Shown: piece after piece, positions 8,864-16,118 of the stretch
How the letters are laid out: every line of letters begins with the position of its first letter
Position numbering within the stretch: the stretch's first letter is position 1
From: Bacillota bacterium
Lineage (GTDB): Bacteria; Bacillota; Clostridia; Oscillospirales; Oscillospiraceae
Assembly: GCA_030535235.1 (NCBI GenBank)
Contig: JAUNCL010000007.1
Coordinates: forward strand, 1 to 64,000
Direction: 5' to 3'
Length of the DNA: 64,000 bases
Made by a program: the position numbers and the translations under genes
The notes under the pieces: model-generated
Databases searched by the model: none
What the model was told of the DNA's origin: nothing
The model's input: only the letters and a program-made list of their open reading frames with translations

Positions 8864-9952
8864 ATGGCAAACGATCGTATCTTTAACTTTTCTGCCGGTC
8901 CCTCCATGCTTCCTCTGGAGGTCCTGAACCGCGCAGGCGCTGAAATCACCAACTACAAGGGCTCCGGCATGTCCGTCATGGAGATGAGCCACCGCTCCAA
9001 GGTCTATCAGGGCATCTTCGATGAGACCCAGGAGAAGTTCCGCAAGCTGATGGGCGTGCCCGAAGGCTACAAGGTCCTCTTCCTCCAGGGCGGCGCCACC
9101 ATGCAGTTCGCCATGGTGCCCATGAACCTCATCACCAAAACCGGCAAGGCCGACTATGTCCGCACCGGCAACTTTGCCAACAACGCCCACAAGGAAGCCA
9201 AGAAGTACGGCGAGGCCAACGTGGCCGGCTCCTCCGAGGACCGCAAGTGGACCTATATCCCCAGCCAGGACCAGCTGACCCTGGACCCCAACGCCTCCTA
9301 CCTGCACTACTGCTCCAACAACACCATTGAGGGTACCCAGTGGCAGTATGTTCCCCAGACTCCCGCCGGTGTGCCCCTGGTCTGCGACATGTCCTCTGAC
9401 ATCATGTCCCGCCCCATTGACGTGAGCAAGTACGGCCTGATCTATGCCGGCGCCCAGAAGAACCTGGCTCCCGCCGGTCTGACCATCGTTATCATCAAGG
9501 AAGACCTGGCCGGCAACGAGATGCCCATCACCCCCGCCATCATGAACTACAAGAACATGATCGACAAGGACTCCATGTACAACACCCCCCCCTGCTGGCC
9601 CATCTACATGCTGGGTCTCATGTGCGACTGGGTGGAGAGCGTCGGCGGCCTGACCGAGCTGGAGAAGATCAACATCAAGAAGGCCAACATGCTCTACGAC
9701 GTGCTGGATGAGTCCAAGCTCTTCCAGGTGGCCGCCGAGAAGGGCTCCCGCTCCTTCATGAACGTCACCTTCCGCACCGGCAACGACGACCTGGACGCCA
9801 AGTTCGTGGCCGAGTCCGTGAAGAAGGGCTTCACCAACCTGAAGGGCCACCGCTCCGTGGGCGGTATGCGCGCCTCCATCTACAACGCCATGCCCGTGGA
9901 AGGCGTCGAGGCTCTGTGCGACTTCATCAAGGAGTTCGAGAAGAACGCATAA
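8864..9952 (+). CDS. serC: Phosphoserine aminotransferase
   Basis: It converts 3-phosphohydroxypyruvate and glutamate to phosphoserine, the second step of serine synthesis. From the ATG at 8864 the protein is 362 residues, the family norm. RIFNFSAGPSMLP is the signature N-terminus and the PLP lysine is Lys199 in GAQKNLAPAG. The longer in-frame ATG at 8816 adds 16 unconserved residues and lacks a Shine-Dalgarno site, whereas AGAAAGGGG lies 8 nt upstream of 8864. serA follows after a hairpin, so the two first steps of the pathway are adjacent. No phosphoserine phosphatase gene is in the window. Confidence 0.96.
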   Translation: MANDRIFNFSAGPSMLPLEVLNRAGAEITNYKGSGMSVMEMSHRSKVYQGIFDETQEKFRKLMGVPEGYKVLFLQGGATMQFAMVPMNLITKTGKADYVRTGNFANNAHKEAKKYGEANVAGSSEDRKWTYIPSQDQLTLDPNASYLHYCSNNTIEGTQWQYVPQTPAGVPLVCDMSSDIMSRPIDVSKYGLIYAGAQKNLAPAGLTIVIIKEDLAGNEMPITPAIMNYKNMIDKDSMYNTPPCWPIYMLGLMCDWVESVGGLTELEKINIKKANMLYDVLDESKLFQVAAEKGSRSFMNVTFRTGNDDLDAKFVAESVKKGFTNLKGHRSVGGMRASIYNAMPVEGVEALCDFIKEFEKNA

Positions 9953-9970
9953 GCTATGACTTTTAGCATG

Positions 9971-9998
9971 GGTTCCCGGCCCTTCGGGGCCGGGAACC
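9971..9998 (+). other. UUCG-capped hairpin between serC and serA
   Basis: A perfect 12-bp stem GGTTCCCGGCCC with its complement closes a TTCG tetraloop. No T run follows, so it looks like an mRNA stabiliser or processing site rather than a full terminator. Confidence 0.7.
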
Positions 9999-10047
9999 TG
10001 CGTGGCTTAACGCCGACTGAATAAGAATGGAAAGGAATGTATTTCCC

Positions 10048-11187
10048 ATGTATCATGTGAAAACCATGAACAAGATCTCCAAGATCGGTCTGGCTCAGCT
10101 GGACGACCGCTTCGAGATCGCTGACAACATGGAGCACGAGGACGCCATCCTGGTCCGCTCCGCCAAGCTCCACGACTATGACTTCCCCGCCGAGCTGCAG
10201 TGCATCGCCCGTGCCGGCGCAGGCGTCAACAACATCCCCCTGGACCGTGCCGCTGAGGCCGGTGTGGTGGTCTTCAACACCCCCGGCGCCAACGCCAACG
10301 GCGTGAAGGAGCTGGCCATCACCGCTCTGCTGCTGGCCTCCCGTAAGGTCTCTCAGGGCATCACCTGGGTGAAGGAGCAGTCCGCCGCCGGCGCCGACGT
10401 GGCCGCCGTGGTGGAAAAGGGCAAGTCCGCCTTCGTGGGCCCCGAGATCATGGGCAAGACCCTGGCTGTCATCGGCCTGGGCGCCATCGGCGTCCTGGTG
10501 GCCAACGCCGCCCACGCTCTGGACATGAAGGTTGTGGGCTATGACCCCTTCCTGTCCGTGAAGAACGCCCTGAGCCTGAACCCCGCCGTGGAGGTGGTCT
10601 CCACCATGGACGAGGCCTTCGCCGCCGCTGACTATGTCACCCTCCACCTGCCCATGCTGCCCACCACCAAGCACACCATCAACGAGGCCGCCTTCTCCGT
10701 GATGAAGGACGGCGTCCGGGTCATCAACCTGGCCCGGGGCGAGCTGGTGGATGACGCCGCCATGAAGGCCGCTCTGGAGTCCGGCAAGTGCGCCGCCTAC
10801 GTCACCGACTTCCCCAACAGCGAAGTGGCCGCCATGGACGGCGTGGTGGCGATCCCCCACCTGGGCGCCTCCACCCCCGAGTCCGAGGACAACTGCGCCA
10901 TGATGGCCGCCCGCCAGGTGAAGGACTACCTGGACAACGGCAACATCGTCAATTCCGTGAACCTGCCCGTCCTGACCATGGCCTGGGCCGCCAAGAACCG
11001 TGTCTGCGTCATCTCCAAGGGGGCTGACGCCGCCGCCGTCCTGGCTGCCGTCCCCGGCGTGGTGGCTTCCGCCTCCAACACCCGGGGTGACTACGCCTAC
11101 GCCATCATCGACACCGAGGCCGATGTAGACGCCGCCGCTGTCTCCGCCGTGCCCGGCGTCATCCGCGTCCGCGTGCTGAGCAAGTAA
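10048..11187 (+). CDS. serA: D-3-phosphoglycerate dehydrogenase, ACT-domain form
   Basis: It oxidises 3-phosphoglycerate with NAD, the first committed step to serine. The Rossmann motif is VIGLGAIG; the catalytic Arg is in NLARGELVDD and the catalytic His in AIPHLGASTPE. The C-terminus, from about residue 310 (KNRVCVISKGADAAAV), is an ACT-type domain, which in this family often senses serine. Start 10048 gives 379 residues and has GGAAAGGA about 10 nt upstream; the ATG at 10027 has no ribosome site. The short architecture lacks the intervening ASB domain of the longest SerA forms. It follows serC and precedes the carbonic-anhydrase-like gene by 13 nt. Confidence 0.95.
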   Translation: MYHVKTMNKISKIGLAQLDDRFEIADNMEHEDAILVRSAKLHDYDFPAELQCIARAGAGVNNIPLDRAAEAGVVVFNTPGANANGVKELAITALLLASRKVSQGITWVKEQSAAGADVAAVVEKGKSAFVGPEIMGKTLAVIGLGAIGVLVANAAHALDMKVVGYDPFLSVKNALSLNPAVEVVSTMDEAFAAADYVTLHLPMLPTTKHTINEAAFSVMKDGVRVINLARGELVDDAAMKAALESGKCAAYVTDFPNSEVAAMDGVVAIPHLGASTPESEDNCAMMAARQVKDYLDNGNIVNSVNLPVLTMAWAAKNRVCVISKGADAAAVLAAVPGVVASASNTRGDYAYAIIDTEADVDAAAVSAVPGVIRVRVLSK

Positions 11188-11200
11188 GGAGACCGGATCT

Positions 11201-11695
11201 ATGGCCAAGCTCCATCCCACTGCCTGGGTGGCCCCCGGAGCCTTCCTCCGGGGCGATGTGACCCTGGGCGAGAAGGTCAGCGTCTGGTATAACGCCGTCC
11301 TCCGGGCTGACCAGGAAAAGATCACCATCGGGAAGAACTCCAACATCCAGGACAACGCCGTCATCCACGGGGACCACGGCAACGACGTCACCGTGGGCGA
11401 GAACGTCACCGTGGGCCACGGGGCCATTCTCCACGGCTGCACCGTGGAGGACAACGCCCTCATCGGCATGGGCTCCGTGGTGCTGGACCACGCTGTCATC
11501 GGCGCCGGCTCCATCGTAGGGGCGGGGGCTGTGGTGTCCTCCGGCACCATCGTGCCCCCCAAAAGCCTGGTGGTGGGCATCCCCGCCAAGGTGAAAAAGA
11601 CCCTGACCGACGAGGAATCCGCCGGCAACCTGGAAAACGTCGAGGAATACCTGGGCCTCATGACCCAGGCCATGGCTGACCCGGAAAACCAGTAA
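11201..11695 (+). CDS. Gamma carbonic anhydrase family protein (hexapeptide-repeat)
   Basis: 164 residues forming a left-handed beta helix: repeated hexapeptides such as VTVGEN, VTVGHG and IGAGSI. The gamma-CA features NIQDNAVIHGD, TVGHGAILHGC and the three-His pattern are visible, so zinc or iron binding is likely. Whether it hydrates CO2 is uncertain, because many family members (YrdA, PaaY-like) act on other substrates. AAGGAGA lies close upstream and the gene begins 13 nt after serA, so it is co-transcribed with the serine genes. A strong terminator follows. Confidence 0.88.
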   Translation: MAKLHPTAWVAPGAFLRGDVTLGEKVSVWYNAVLRADQEKITIGKNSNIQDNAVIHGDHGNDVTVGENVTVGHGAILHGCTVEDNALIGMGSVVLDHAVIGAGSIVGAGAVVSSGTIVPPKSLVVGIPAKVKKTLTDEESAGNLENVEEYLGLMTQAMADPENQ

Positions 11696-11701
11696 ACCAA
11701 G

Positions 11702-11733
11702 CAGAGGGGCGGAGTTTCCGCCCCTCTGTTTTT
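11702..11733 (+). terminator. Intrinsic terminator of the serC-serA-carbonic anhydrase unit
   Basis: An 11-bp stem CAGAGGGGCGG with its complement, then GTTTTTC. Confidence 0.88.
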
Positions 11734-11761
11734 CAGACAGAAAGAAGAAAGGAAGTCCCCC

Positions 11762-12409
11762 ATGCTTCTCACCCTCTCCCATCCGGAATACTTCACCGTG
11801 CCCGGCCCCGACGGACAGCCCTGCCGGGGGGCCGACCAGGACTGGTTCCCCAAGGGCTGGCAGCGCCGGGCGGGCTGCGGCCCCACCACCGCCGCCGCCA
11901 TCCTGGGCTACCTGGCCCGGGTCCACCCCGCCCTGGCTCCCATGGCCCCCGGGGACTCCCACGGGGACTTCCTGGCCTACATGGAGGACCTGTGGCGCCA
12001 CGCCACCCCCGGCGCCCGGGGGCTGGACCAGGCGGAGAGCTTCGTGCTGGGCTGCCGGAGCTTCGCCCTGTCGAAAGGGTGCGTCCTGCTGGGGGAGACA
12101 CTGGAGCTTCCCCACCGGGAGAAGGCCCCCCGGCCCTCCCTGGAGACCTGCCGGGACTTTTTGGCGGAAGCCCTCTACGCCGACCTGCCGGTGGCCTTTC
12201 TGAACTACTCCAGCGGCAGCCTGGACAACCTGGACAGCTGGCACTGGGTCCCCCTCATCGGCATGGAGGAGGAGGAGAGCGGCAAGCTCCCCTGCCTCAT
12301 CCTGGACGGCGGCCAGGAGAAGGTCATCGACTTTACCCAGTGGCTGAACACCTCCACCCTGGGCGGCGCCCTGGCGGTGGTCTATCCCATGATCGAGCTG
12401 GAGGGGTGA
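11762..12409 (+). CDS. Papain-like (C39-type) cysteine peptidase-like protein, cytoplasmic
   Basis: 215 residues with no signal peptide. The segment AGCGPTTAAAILGYL (Cys39) matches the nucleophile region of C39/papain-like folds, and WHWVPLIG (His161) followed by LILDGGQ supplies plausible His and Asp partners. So the sequence shows a full set of possible catalytic residues; peptidase activity is inferred. GAAAGAAGGAAG precedes the ATG. It lies just after the carbonic-anhydrase terminator and ends at a MITE-like repeat. The substrate is unknown, and it may be a transglutaminase-like or structural relative. Confidence 0.6.
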   Translation: MLLTLSHPEYFTVPGPDGQPCRGADQDWFPKGWQRRAGCGPTTAAAILGYLARVHPALAPMAPGDSHGDFLAYMEDLWRHATPGARGLDQAESFVLGCRSFALSKGCVLLGETLELPHREKAPRPSLETCRDFLAEALYADLPVAFLNYSSGSLDNLDSWHWVPLIGMEEEESGKLPCLILDGGQEKVIDFTQWLNTSTLGGALAVVYPMIELEG

Positions 12410-12449
12410 TCCCCACAGGATACATAAACAAAGTGCGCAGAAAACAGAA

Positions 12450-12580
12450 AAGCCCCCCTTGTGAAAGGGGGGAGGGCCAGCTTTGCTGGCGGGGGGATTC
12501 CCGTTTACCACCGACGTATGGGGTGAACCGGAATCCCTCCACCGCCTTACGGCGGTCCCCCTCCCGTTGACAAGGGAGGC
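12450..12580. repeat. MITE-like element E, copy 1
   Basis: About 130 bp beginning AAGCCCCCCTTGTGAA and ending with the near-complement TTGACAAGGGAGGCTT (14 of 16 matches): terminal inverted repeats without any reading frame. The interior is shared with 48638-48771. Confidence 0.85.
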
Positions 12581-12619
12581 TTATTTTTTGCGCACTGGAA
12601 GACTTTGGGGCTATGCTGT

Positions 12620-12985
12620 TTACTTCTTCGCTGCCATGGCGGTGGCGATGGTCTTGCCGCCGATGGCGATGCGGTCCAGGCCGTTGTCGTGGAAGACCAC
12701 GGTGAGGTTCTTGTCCTCGCCCAGGACCTCCTTCACGGCCCCCAGCATGTTCTCCGCCAGGGCGTTGACCTTCTCCTCCTTGGTGGGGCCGGCCTCGATG
12801 TTGACCACCACCATCTTCTGGTCGGCCAGGGGCTTGCCGTTCTCGTATAGGGTCTCGTACTCCTTCACGAAGGTGTAGATGTGGGGGGCCTTCAGAACAG
12901 GGACGGCTGCGTCGTACAGTTTCTCCGCCAGAAGGTTCTTCTTCTCCTGGTCCATCTTGGACACGTTGACATACATGCTGGGCAT
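12620..12985 (-). CDS. Tautomerase-family protein
   Basis: 121 residues starting MPSMYVNVSK. The Pro directly after Met is the catalytic base of the 4-oxalocrotonate tautomerase/MIF superfamily, and the beta-alpha-beta repeat (MYVNVSKMDQEKKNLLAEKL, then KMVVVNIEAGPTKEEKVNALA) is visible twice. The substrate is unknown. The ATG at 12985 is chosen because GGAGG lies 9 nt upstream; the longer frame would read through that ribosome site and bury the Pro. It is last in a minus-strand run after the YlmH-like and DUF896 genes and ends at the MITE-like element. Confidence 0.8.
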   Translation of the reverse strand: MPSMYVNVSKMDQEKKNLLAEKLYDAAVPVLKAPHIYTFVKEYETLYENGKPLADQKMVVVNIEAGPTKEEKVNALAENMLGAVKEVLGEDKNLTVVFHDNGLDRIAIGGKTIATAMAAKK

Positions 12986-13037
12986 TGGGGTGTTCCTCCT
13001 TTTATTTTCTTCACCCATCGGGTGAAATTTTACAGAA

Positions 13038-13250
13038 TCAGGACAGGGGTTCCTTCTTGGTGAGCTTCCGCTCGGAGCCGTCCTCCTCCAGGATATAGAT
13101 GTTGTCCAGCTGGGACTCCAGGCTCTTGCGGATGGCGGCCAGGTACTCCTTTCGGAGGACGGCCTGCTCGGCCTTCTCCTCGGGGGTCAGGCCCACAGTC
13201 TTGCTCTTCCGGGCCAGCTCGTTGATGCGGGCGATTTTTTCTTCGGTCAT
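13038..13250 (-). CDS. DUF896 (YnzC-like) small protein
   Basis: 70 residues: MTEEKIARINELARK, then LTPEEKAEQAVLRKEYL and an acidic tail. This is the two-helix DUF896 fold found in B. subtilis YnzC, an SOS-associated small protein of unclear role. The ATG at 13250 is the family start. It lies 22 nt downstream of the YlmH-like gene, in an operon with it. Confidence 0.88.
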   Translation of the reverse strand: MTEEKIARINELARKSKTVGLTPEEKAEQAVLRKEYLAAIRKSLESQLDNIYILEEDGSERKLTKKEPLS

Positions 13251-13272
13251 ATCCTTTTTCCTTTCCAAACCA

Positions 13273-14070
13273 TCAGATATATCGGTCAAATTCCAGAATG
13301 ATCCGGCCCCGGCGGGAGGTCCCTCCGGCCTGGGTGAGGACGCACTTCCCCAGCCCCCGGCAGGTGAGCACGTCGCCGGCCTCCACGGCCTTGTCGGCCT
13401 TCTCACAGGGGCGGTGGTTCACCATCACCCGGCCGCCCCGGATCAGCTCGGCCGCCCGGCTCCGGGGGACGGAAAAGCCCGCCGCCAGCACCGCGTCCAG
13501 CCGCAGGGTGGCCACAGTGGCCCGGACCTTCTTCACCGCTCCCTGGGAGGGGGTCAGGGCCGACAGGGGGATCTCCTCCAGCCGCACCGGGTACCGCCCT
13601 GCCTTCTCCCACTGGGAGAGGAGGATGGGCAGCGTCTCCCCCAGGACCAGCACCTGAGCGCCGGTGTCCGTCAGGAGGATGTCCCCGATTTTCTCCCGGG
13701 TGAGGCCCAGGCCCATGAGGGAACCCAGGTAGTCCCGGTGGGTCAGGCCGGCGCCGCCGGGGACGGTCACCCGGAGGGCCCGGACGGGGCAGTCCTCTCC
13801 CTCCCGCCAGACCGCCTCCTCCAGCCAGTCGGGGAGGAAGGCCCACAGCTTCCGCTCGGCCTCGGGATAGCCCCCGAAGAGGATCCCCTGGCCGGGGGCC
13901 GCCGCCATGAGCAGGTCGGCACTCTGGGCCTGCTCCGCCGGGGAGAGAAAGCCGGTGTGGGTGGGGATCCCCCGCTGCCCGGCCCGCTGCTGCTGGTCCA
14001 GGACCCGGGCCAGCAGGAGACGCTGCTCCCCGTCCCGGGCGAACCTGTCCAAAAGCTCCCGCTTGTTCAC
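13273..14070 (-). CDS. YlmH-like S4-domain RNA-binding protein
   Basis: 265 residues. The C-terminal S4 domain, about residues 185-255 (RLDAVLAAGFSVPRSRAAELI, then GGRVMVNHRP), binds structured RNA; the N-terminal part (HTGFLSPAEQ, FGGYPEAERKLWAFLP) matches YlmH. Related proteins are reported to act in ribosome rescue or quality control. AAGGGGGG directly abuts an ATG at 14076 and sits 6 nt before GTG at 14070, so GTG is the likelier start; it gives MNKRELLDRF. It heads the minus-strand operon from a promoter overlapping that of the lipid kinase gene. Confidence 0.88.
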   Translation of the reverse strand: MNKRELLDRFARDGEQRLLLARVLDQQQRAGQRGIPTHTGFLSPAEQAQSADLLMAAAPGQGILFGGYPEAERKLWAFLPDWLEEAVWREGEDCPVRALRVTVPGGAGLTHRDYLGSLMGLGLTREKIGDILLTDTGAQVLVLGETLPILLSQWEKAGRYPVRLEEIPLSALTPSQGAVKKVRATVATLRLDAVLAAGFSVPRSRAAELIRGGRVMVNHRPCEKADKAVEAGDVLTCRGLGKCVLTQAGGTSRRGRIILEFDRYI

Positions 14071-14106
14071 GGGCATCCCCCCTTCAACAAACTTTTTGTA
14101 AAGTTT

Positions 14107-14136
14107 AGTATATCCTGTCATAGTGTCTATTGTCAA
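14107..14136 (-). promoter_or_regulatory. Predicted promoter of the ylmH-like operon
   Basis: On the minus strand TTGACA and TATACT are separated by 18 nt. Its -35 shares bases with the -35 of the divergent promoter. Confidence 0.6.
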
Positions 14137-14158
14137 CGGAAAAGATTCCGTCTATAAT
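14130..14158 (+). promoter_or_regulatory. Predicted promoter of the lipid kinase gene
   Basis: TTGTCA and TATAAT are separated by 17 nt, about 57 nt upstream of the start codon. Confidence 0.65.
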
Positions 14159-14214
14159 AGTAACGCTTTCGTAACTGTGGTCGAAGCCAGAACCGTGAAA
14201 GAATGGAGGCTGCT

Positions 14215-15114
14215 ATGAAACGCGTACTTTTCATCTACAACCGCCACGCCGGCAAAAACAAGACCTGGGCCGGCCTATCTGACATGATCAACGCCATGGT
14301 GGAGAAAAACTGCCTGGTCACCGCCTACCCCACCCAGTACCAGGGCGACGCCGGGGACGCCATCGTCCGCTGGGGCCAGGACTTTGACCAGGTGGTGGTG
14401 GCCGGGGGAGACGGCACCCTCAGCGAGGCCATCTCCGGGGCTCGCCGGGCAGAGAATCCCCCCGTCATCGGCTACATCCCCGTGGGCACCACCAACGACT
14501 TCTCCCGGAACCTGAACCTGCCCTCGGACAAGCTCCCGGAGCTGGCCGCCACCGCCGTCACCGGGGTGCCCCAGACCCACGACCTGGGCAGCTTTAACGG
14601 AAAAAATTTCCTCTACGTGGCCGCCTTCGGGGCCTTCGCTGAGGTGTCCTATACCACCCCCCAGAAGATCAAAAACGTCCTGGGCTACAACGCCTACCTG
14701 CTGGAGGGGGCCAAGGCCCTCACCTCCATCAAGCCCTACCACATCAAGGTGGAGTACGGCGACGAGGTCATCGAGGGGGACTACCTCTACGGCATGGTGA
14801 GCAACACCACCTCCGTGGGCGGAGTGCGGAACTTCCCCCCGGGAAACCCCGACCTCTCCGACGGTCTGCTGGAGGTCACCCTCATCTCCCCCATCCGGGA
14901 GGTCAAGACCGTGGAGGAATTCAGCCGGGCGGTCCTCACCGGGGACCCCTCGGTCCTCAGCTCCATCATCACCTCCTTCTCCACCCCCAGGGTGACCATC
15001 ACCGCCGAGGAGGGCCTGGCCTGGACCCTGGACGGGGAGGCCGGCGGCGTCCATCAGACCGCCGAGATCGAAGCCATCCACAATGCCTACACCATCATCC
15101 ACGGAGAAGCGTAA
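14215..15114 (+). CDS. Diacylglycerol/lipid kinase family protein
   Basis: 299 residues of the DgkB/YegS type, which phosphorylate diacylglycerol or related lipids at the cytoplasmic membrane face. The nucleotide loop VVAGGDGTLSEAISG (near residue 62) and GTTNDFSRNL are diagnostic; the C-terminal beta-rich domain starts near residue 130. The first ATG at 14203 overlaps the Shine-Dalgarno GGAGG, so the ATG at 14215 (5 nt after it) is used, giving MKRVLFIYNRHAGK. A separate promoter for a universal stress gene starts 15 nt after its stop. Confidence 0.92.
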   Translation: MKRVLFIYNRHAGKNKTWAGLSDMINAMVEKNCLVTAYPTQYQGDAGDAIVRWGQDFDQVVVAGGDGTLSEAISGARRAENPPVIGYIPVGTTNDFSRNLNLPSDKLPELAATAVTGVPQTHDLGSFNGKNFLYVAAFGAFAEVSYTTPQKIKNVLGYNAYLLEGAKALTSIKPYHIKVEYGDEVIEGDYLYGMVSNTTSVGGVRNFPPGNPDLSDGLLEVTLISPIREVKTVEEFSRAVLTGDPSVLSSIITSFSTPRVTITAEEGLAWTLDGEAGGVHQTAEIEAIHNAYTIIHGEA

Positions 15115-15128
15115 TGACAAAAACCCAT

Positions 15129-15157
15129 TTGACATAGTATTTTATCCGTGGTACAAT
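15129..15157 (+). promoter_or_regulatory. Predicted promoter of the first universal stress gene
   Basis: A perfect TTGACA and TACAAT separated by 17 nt, about 40 nt upstream of the ATG. Confidence 0.7.
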
Positions 15158-15197
15158 ACAGGTGAGAAGTAAGAATTGCACAAAGGAGGTCTTTCTT

Positions 15198-15620
15198 ATG
15201 AAGAAAGTTTTGTTACCTATTGACGGAAGCAAGCGCTCTATCCGCACCGTGAGAATGGTCAAGCGGGTCTGCCGGCCCAATGAGTGCGAGATCTACATCG
15301 CCAAGGTCATCGGCGCCCAGCTGTACATCAACTCCATGGAGGAGATCAAGCACCGGGCAGACCAGGCCCGCCCCGAGCTGGAGGAGGTCGCCGCCATGCT
15401 GGAGGGCTTCACCGTCCACACCCAGGTCCTGCTGGGCAGCGCACCCGGCGTGGAGATCGTGGAGTACGCCCGGGAGATCGAGGCCGACGTCATTTTCATG
15501 ACCCGCTCCACCCGTGGCCCCATCCGCAAGCTGGGCTCCGTGGCCAACTACCTGGTGAAGAACGCATCCTTCCTGGACGTCTTCGTCATGCGTGAGGACC
15601 CCGAAACCCCCGAAGAATAA
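15198..15620 (+). CDS. Universal stress protein, paralogue 1
   Basis: 140 residues with the UspA fold: VLLPIDGSKRSIRTVRM at the N-terminus, then GSAPGVEIVEYAREIEADVIFMT and KLGSVANYLVKNASFLDVFVM. In ATP-binding UspA proteins the loop reads GxxGxxxxxxxxxGS; here it is MTRSTRGPIRKLGS, so the first Gly is lost and nucleotide binding is doubtful. AAAGGAGGT lies 7 nt upstream of the ATG at 15198. It is first of three paralogues within 2.5 kb. A terminator separates it from the second. Confidence 0.92.
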   Translation: MKKVLLPIDGSKRSIRTVRMVKRVCRPNECEIYIAKVIGAQLYINSMEEIKHRADQARPELEEVAAMLEGFTVHTQVLLGSAPGVEIVEYAREIEADVIFMTRSTRGPIRKLGSVANYLVKNASFLDVFVMREDPETPEE

Positions 15621-15634
15621 GACCCATCCAAACA

Positions 15635-15662
15635 GGGGAAAGGCCGCGCCTTTCCTCTTTTC
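15635..15662 (+). terminator. Intrinsic terminator between universal stress genes 1 and 2
   Basis: A 10-bp stem GGGGAAAGGC (one G-T pair), a 3-nt loop, then TTTTC. Confidence 0.75.
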
Positions 15663-15692
15663 TTTCCCATGCTCTGTTAGGAGGTGCCCTGC

Positions 15693-16100
15693 ATGAACAA
15701 ACTGCTGCTGCCCATTGACGGAAGCTCCCGCAGCCTCCGCACCATCAACATGGTGAAGCACACCTTCGCCCCGGACCAGGTGGAGGTGGTCCTCCTGATG
15801 GTCCTGCCCAGCCCCCTGAGCACCGAGGCCCAGCTGGGTCTGGCCCGGACCGACGCCGACGCCCAGCGGGAGCTGGATTCCTTCGCCGCCATGCTGCCGG
15901 GGTTCCGGGTGACCACCGCCCTGCGGACCGGGACCCCCGGCCCGGAAATCGTAACGTATGCCCGGGAGGAGGGCCTGGACACCCTCTGCATGACCCGGGC
16001 CACCCGGGGATTCCTGGAAAAAATGGGCTCCGTGGCCACCTACATCGTAAAACACGCCGACTTCCTGGACCTCTTTATCCTGGGCGAGGACGGCGACTGA
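15693..16100 (+). CDS. Universal stress protein, paralogue 2
   Basis: 135 residues. LLLPIDGSSRSLRTINMVK at the start and MTRATRGFLEKMGSVATYIVK near the end closely resemble paralogues 1 and 3, with the same altered nucleotide loop. A GTG at 15684 falls inside AGGAGGTG; the ATG at 15693 is 8 nt downstream and is preferred. The SLH-protein gene starts 18 nt after its stop, so the two are co-transcribed. Confidence 0.92.
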   Translation: MNKLLLPIDGSSRSLRTINMVKHTFAPDQVEVVLLMVLPSPLSTEAQLGLARTDADAQRELDSFAAMLPGFRVTTALRTGTPGPEIVTYAREEGLDTLCMTRATRGFLEKMGSVATYIVKHADFLDLFILGEDGD

Positions 16101-16118
16101 CCCCAACAAGGAGTTTTC

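Noticed and set aside
9880..11901. A 673-codon minus-strand frame opposite serC, serA and the carbonic-anhydrase gene
   Set aside because: Its composition is a shadow of three well-recognised genes on the plus strand.
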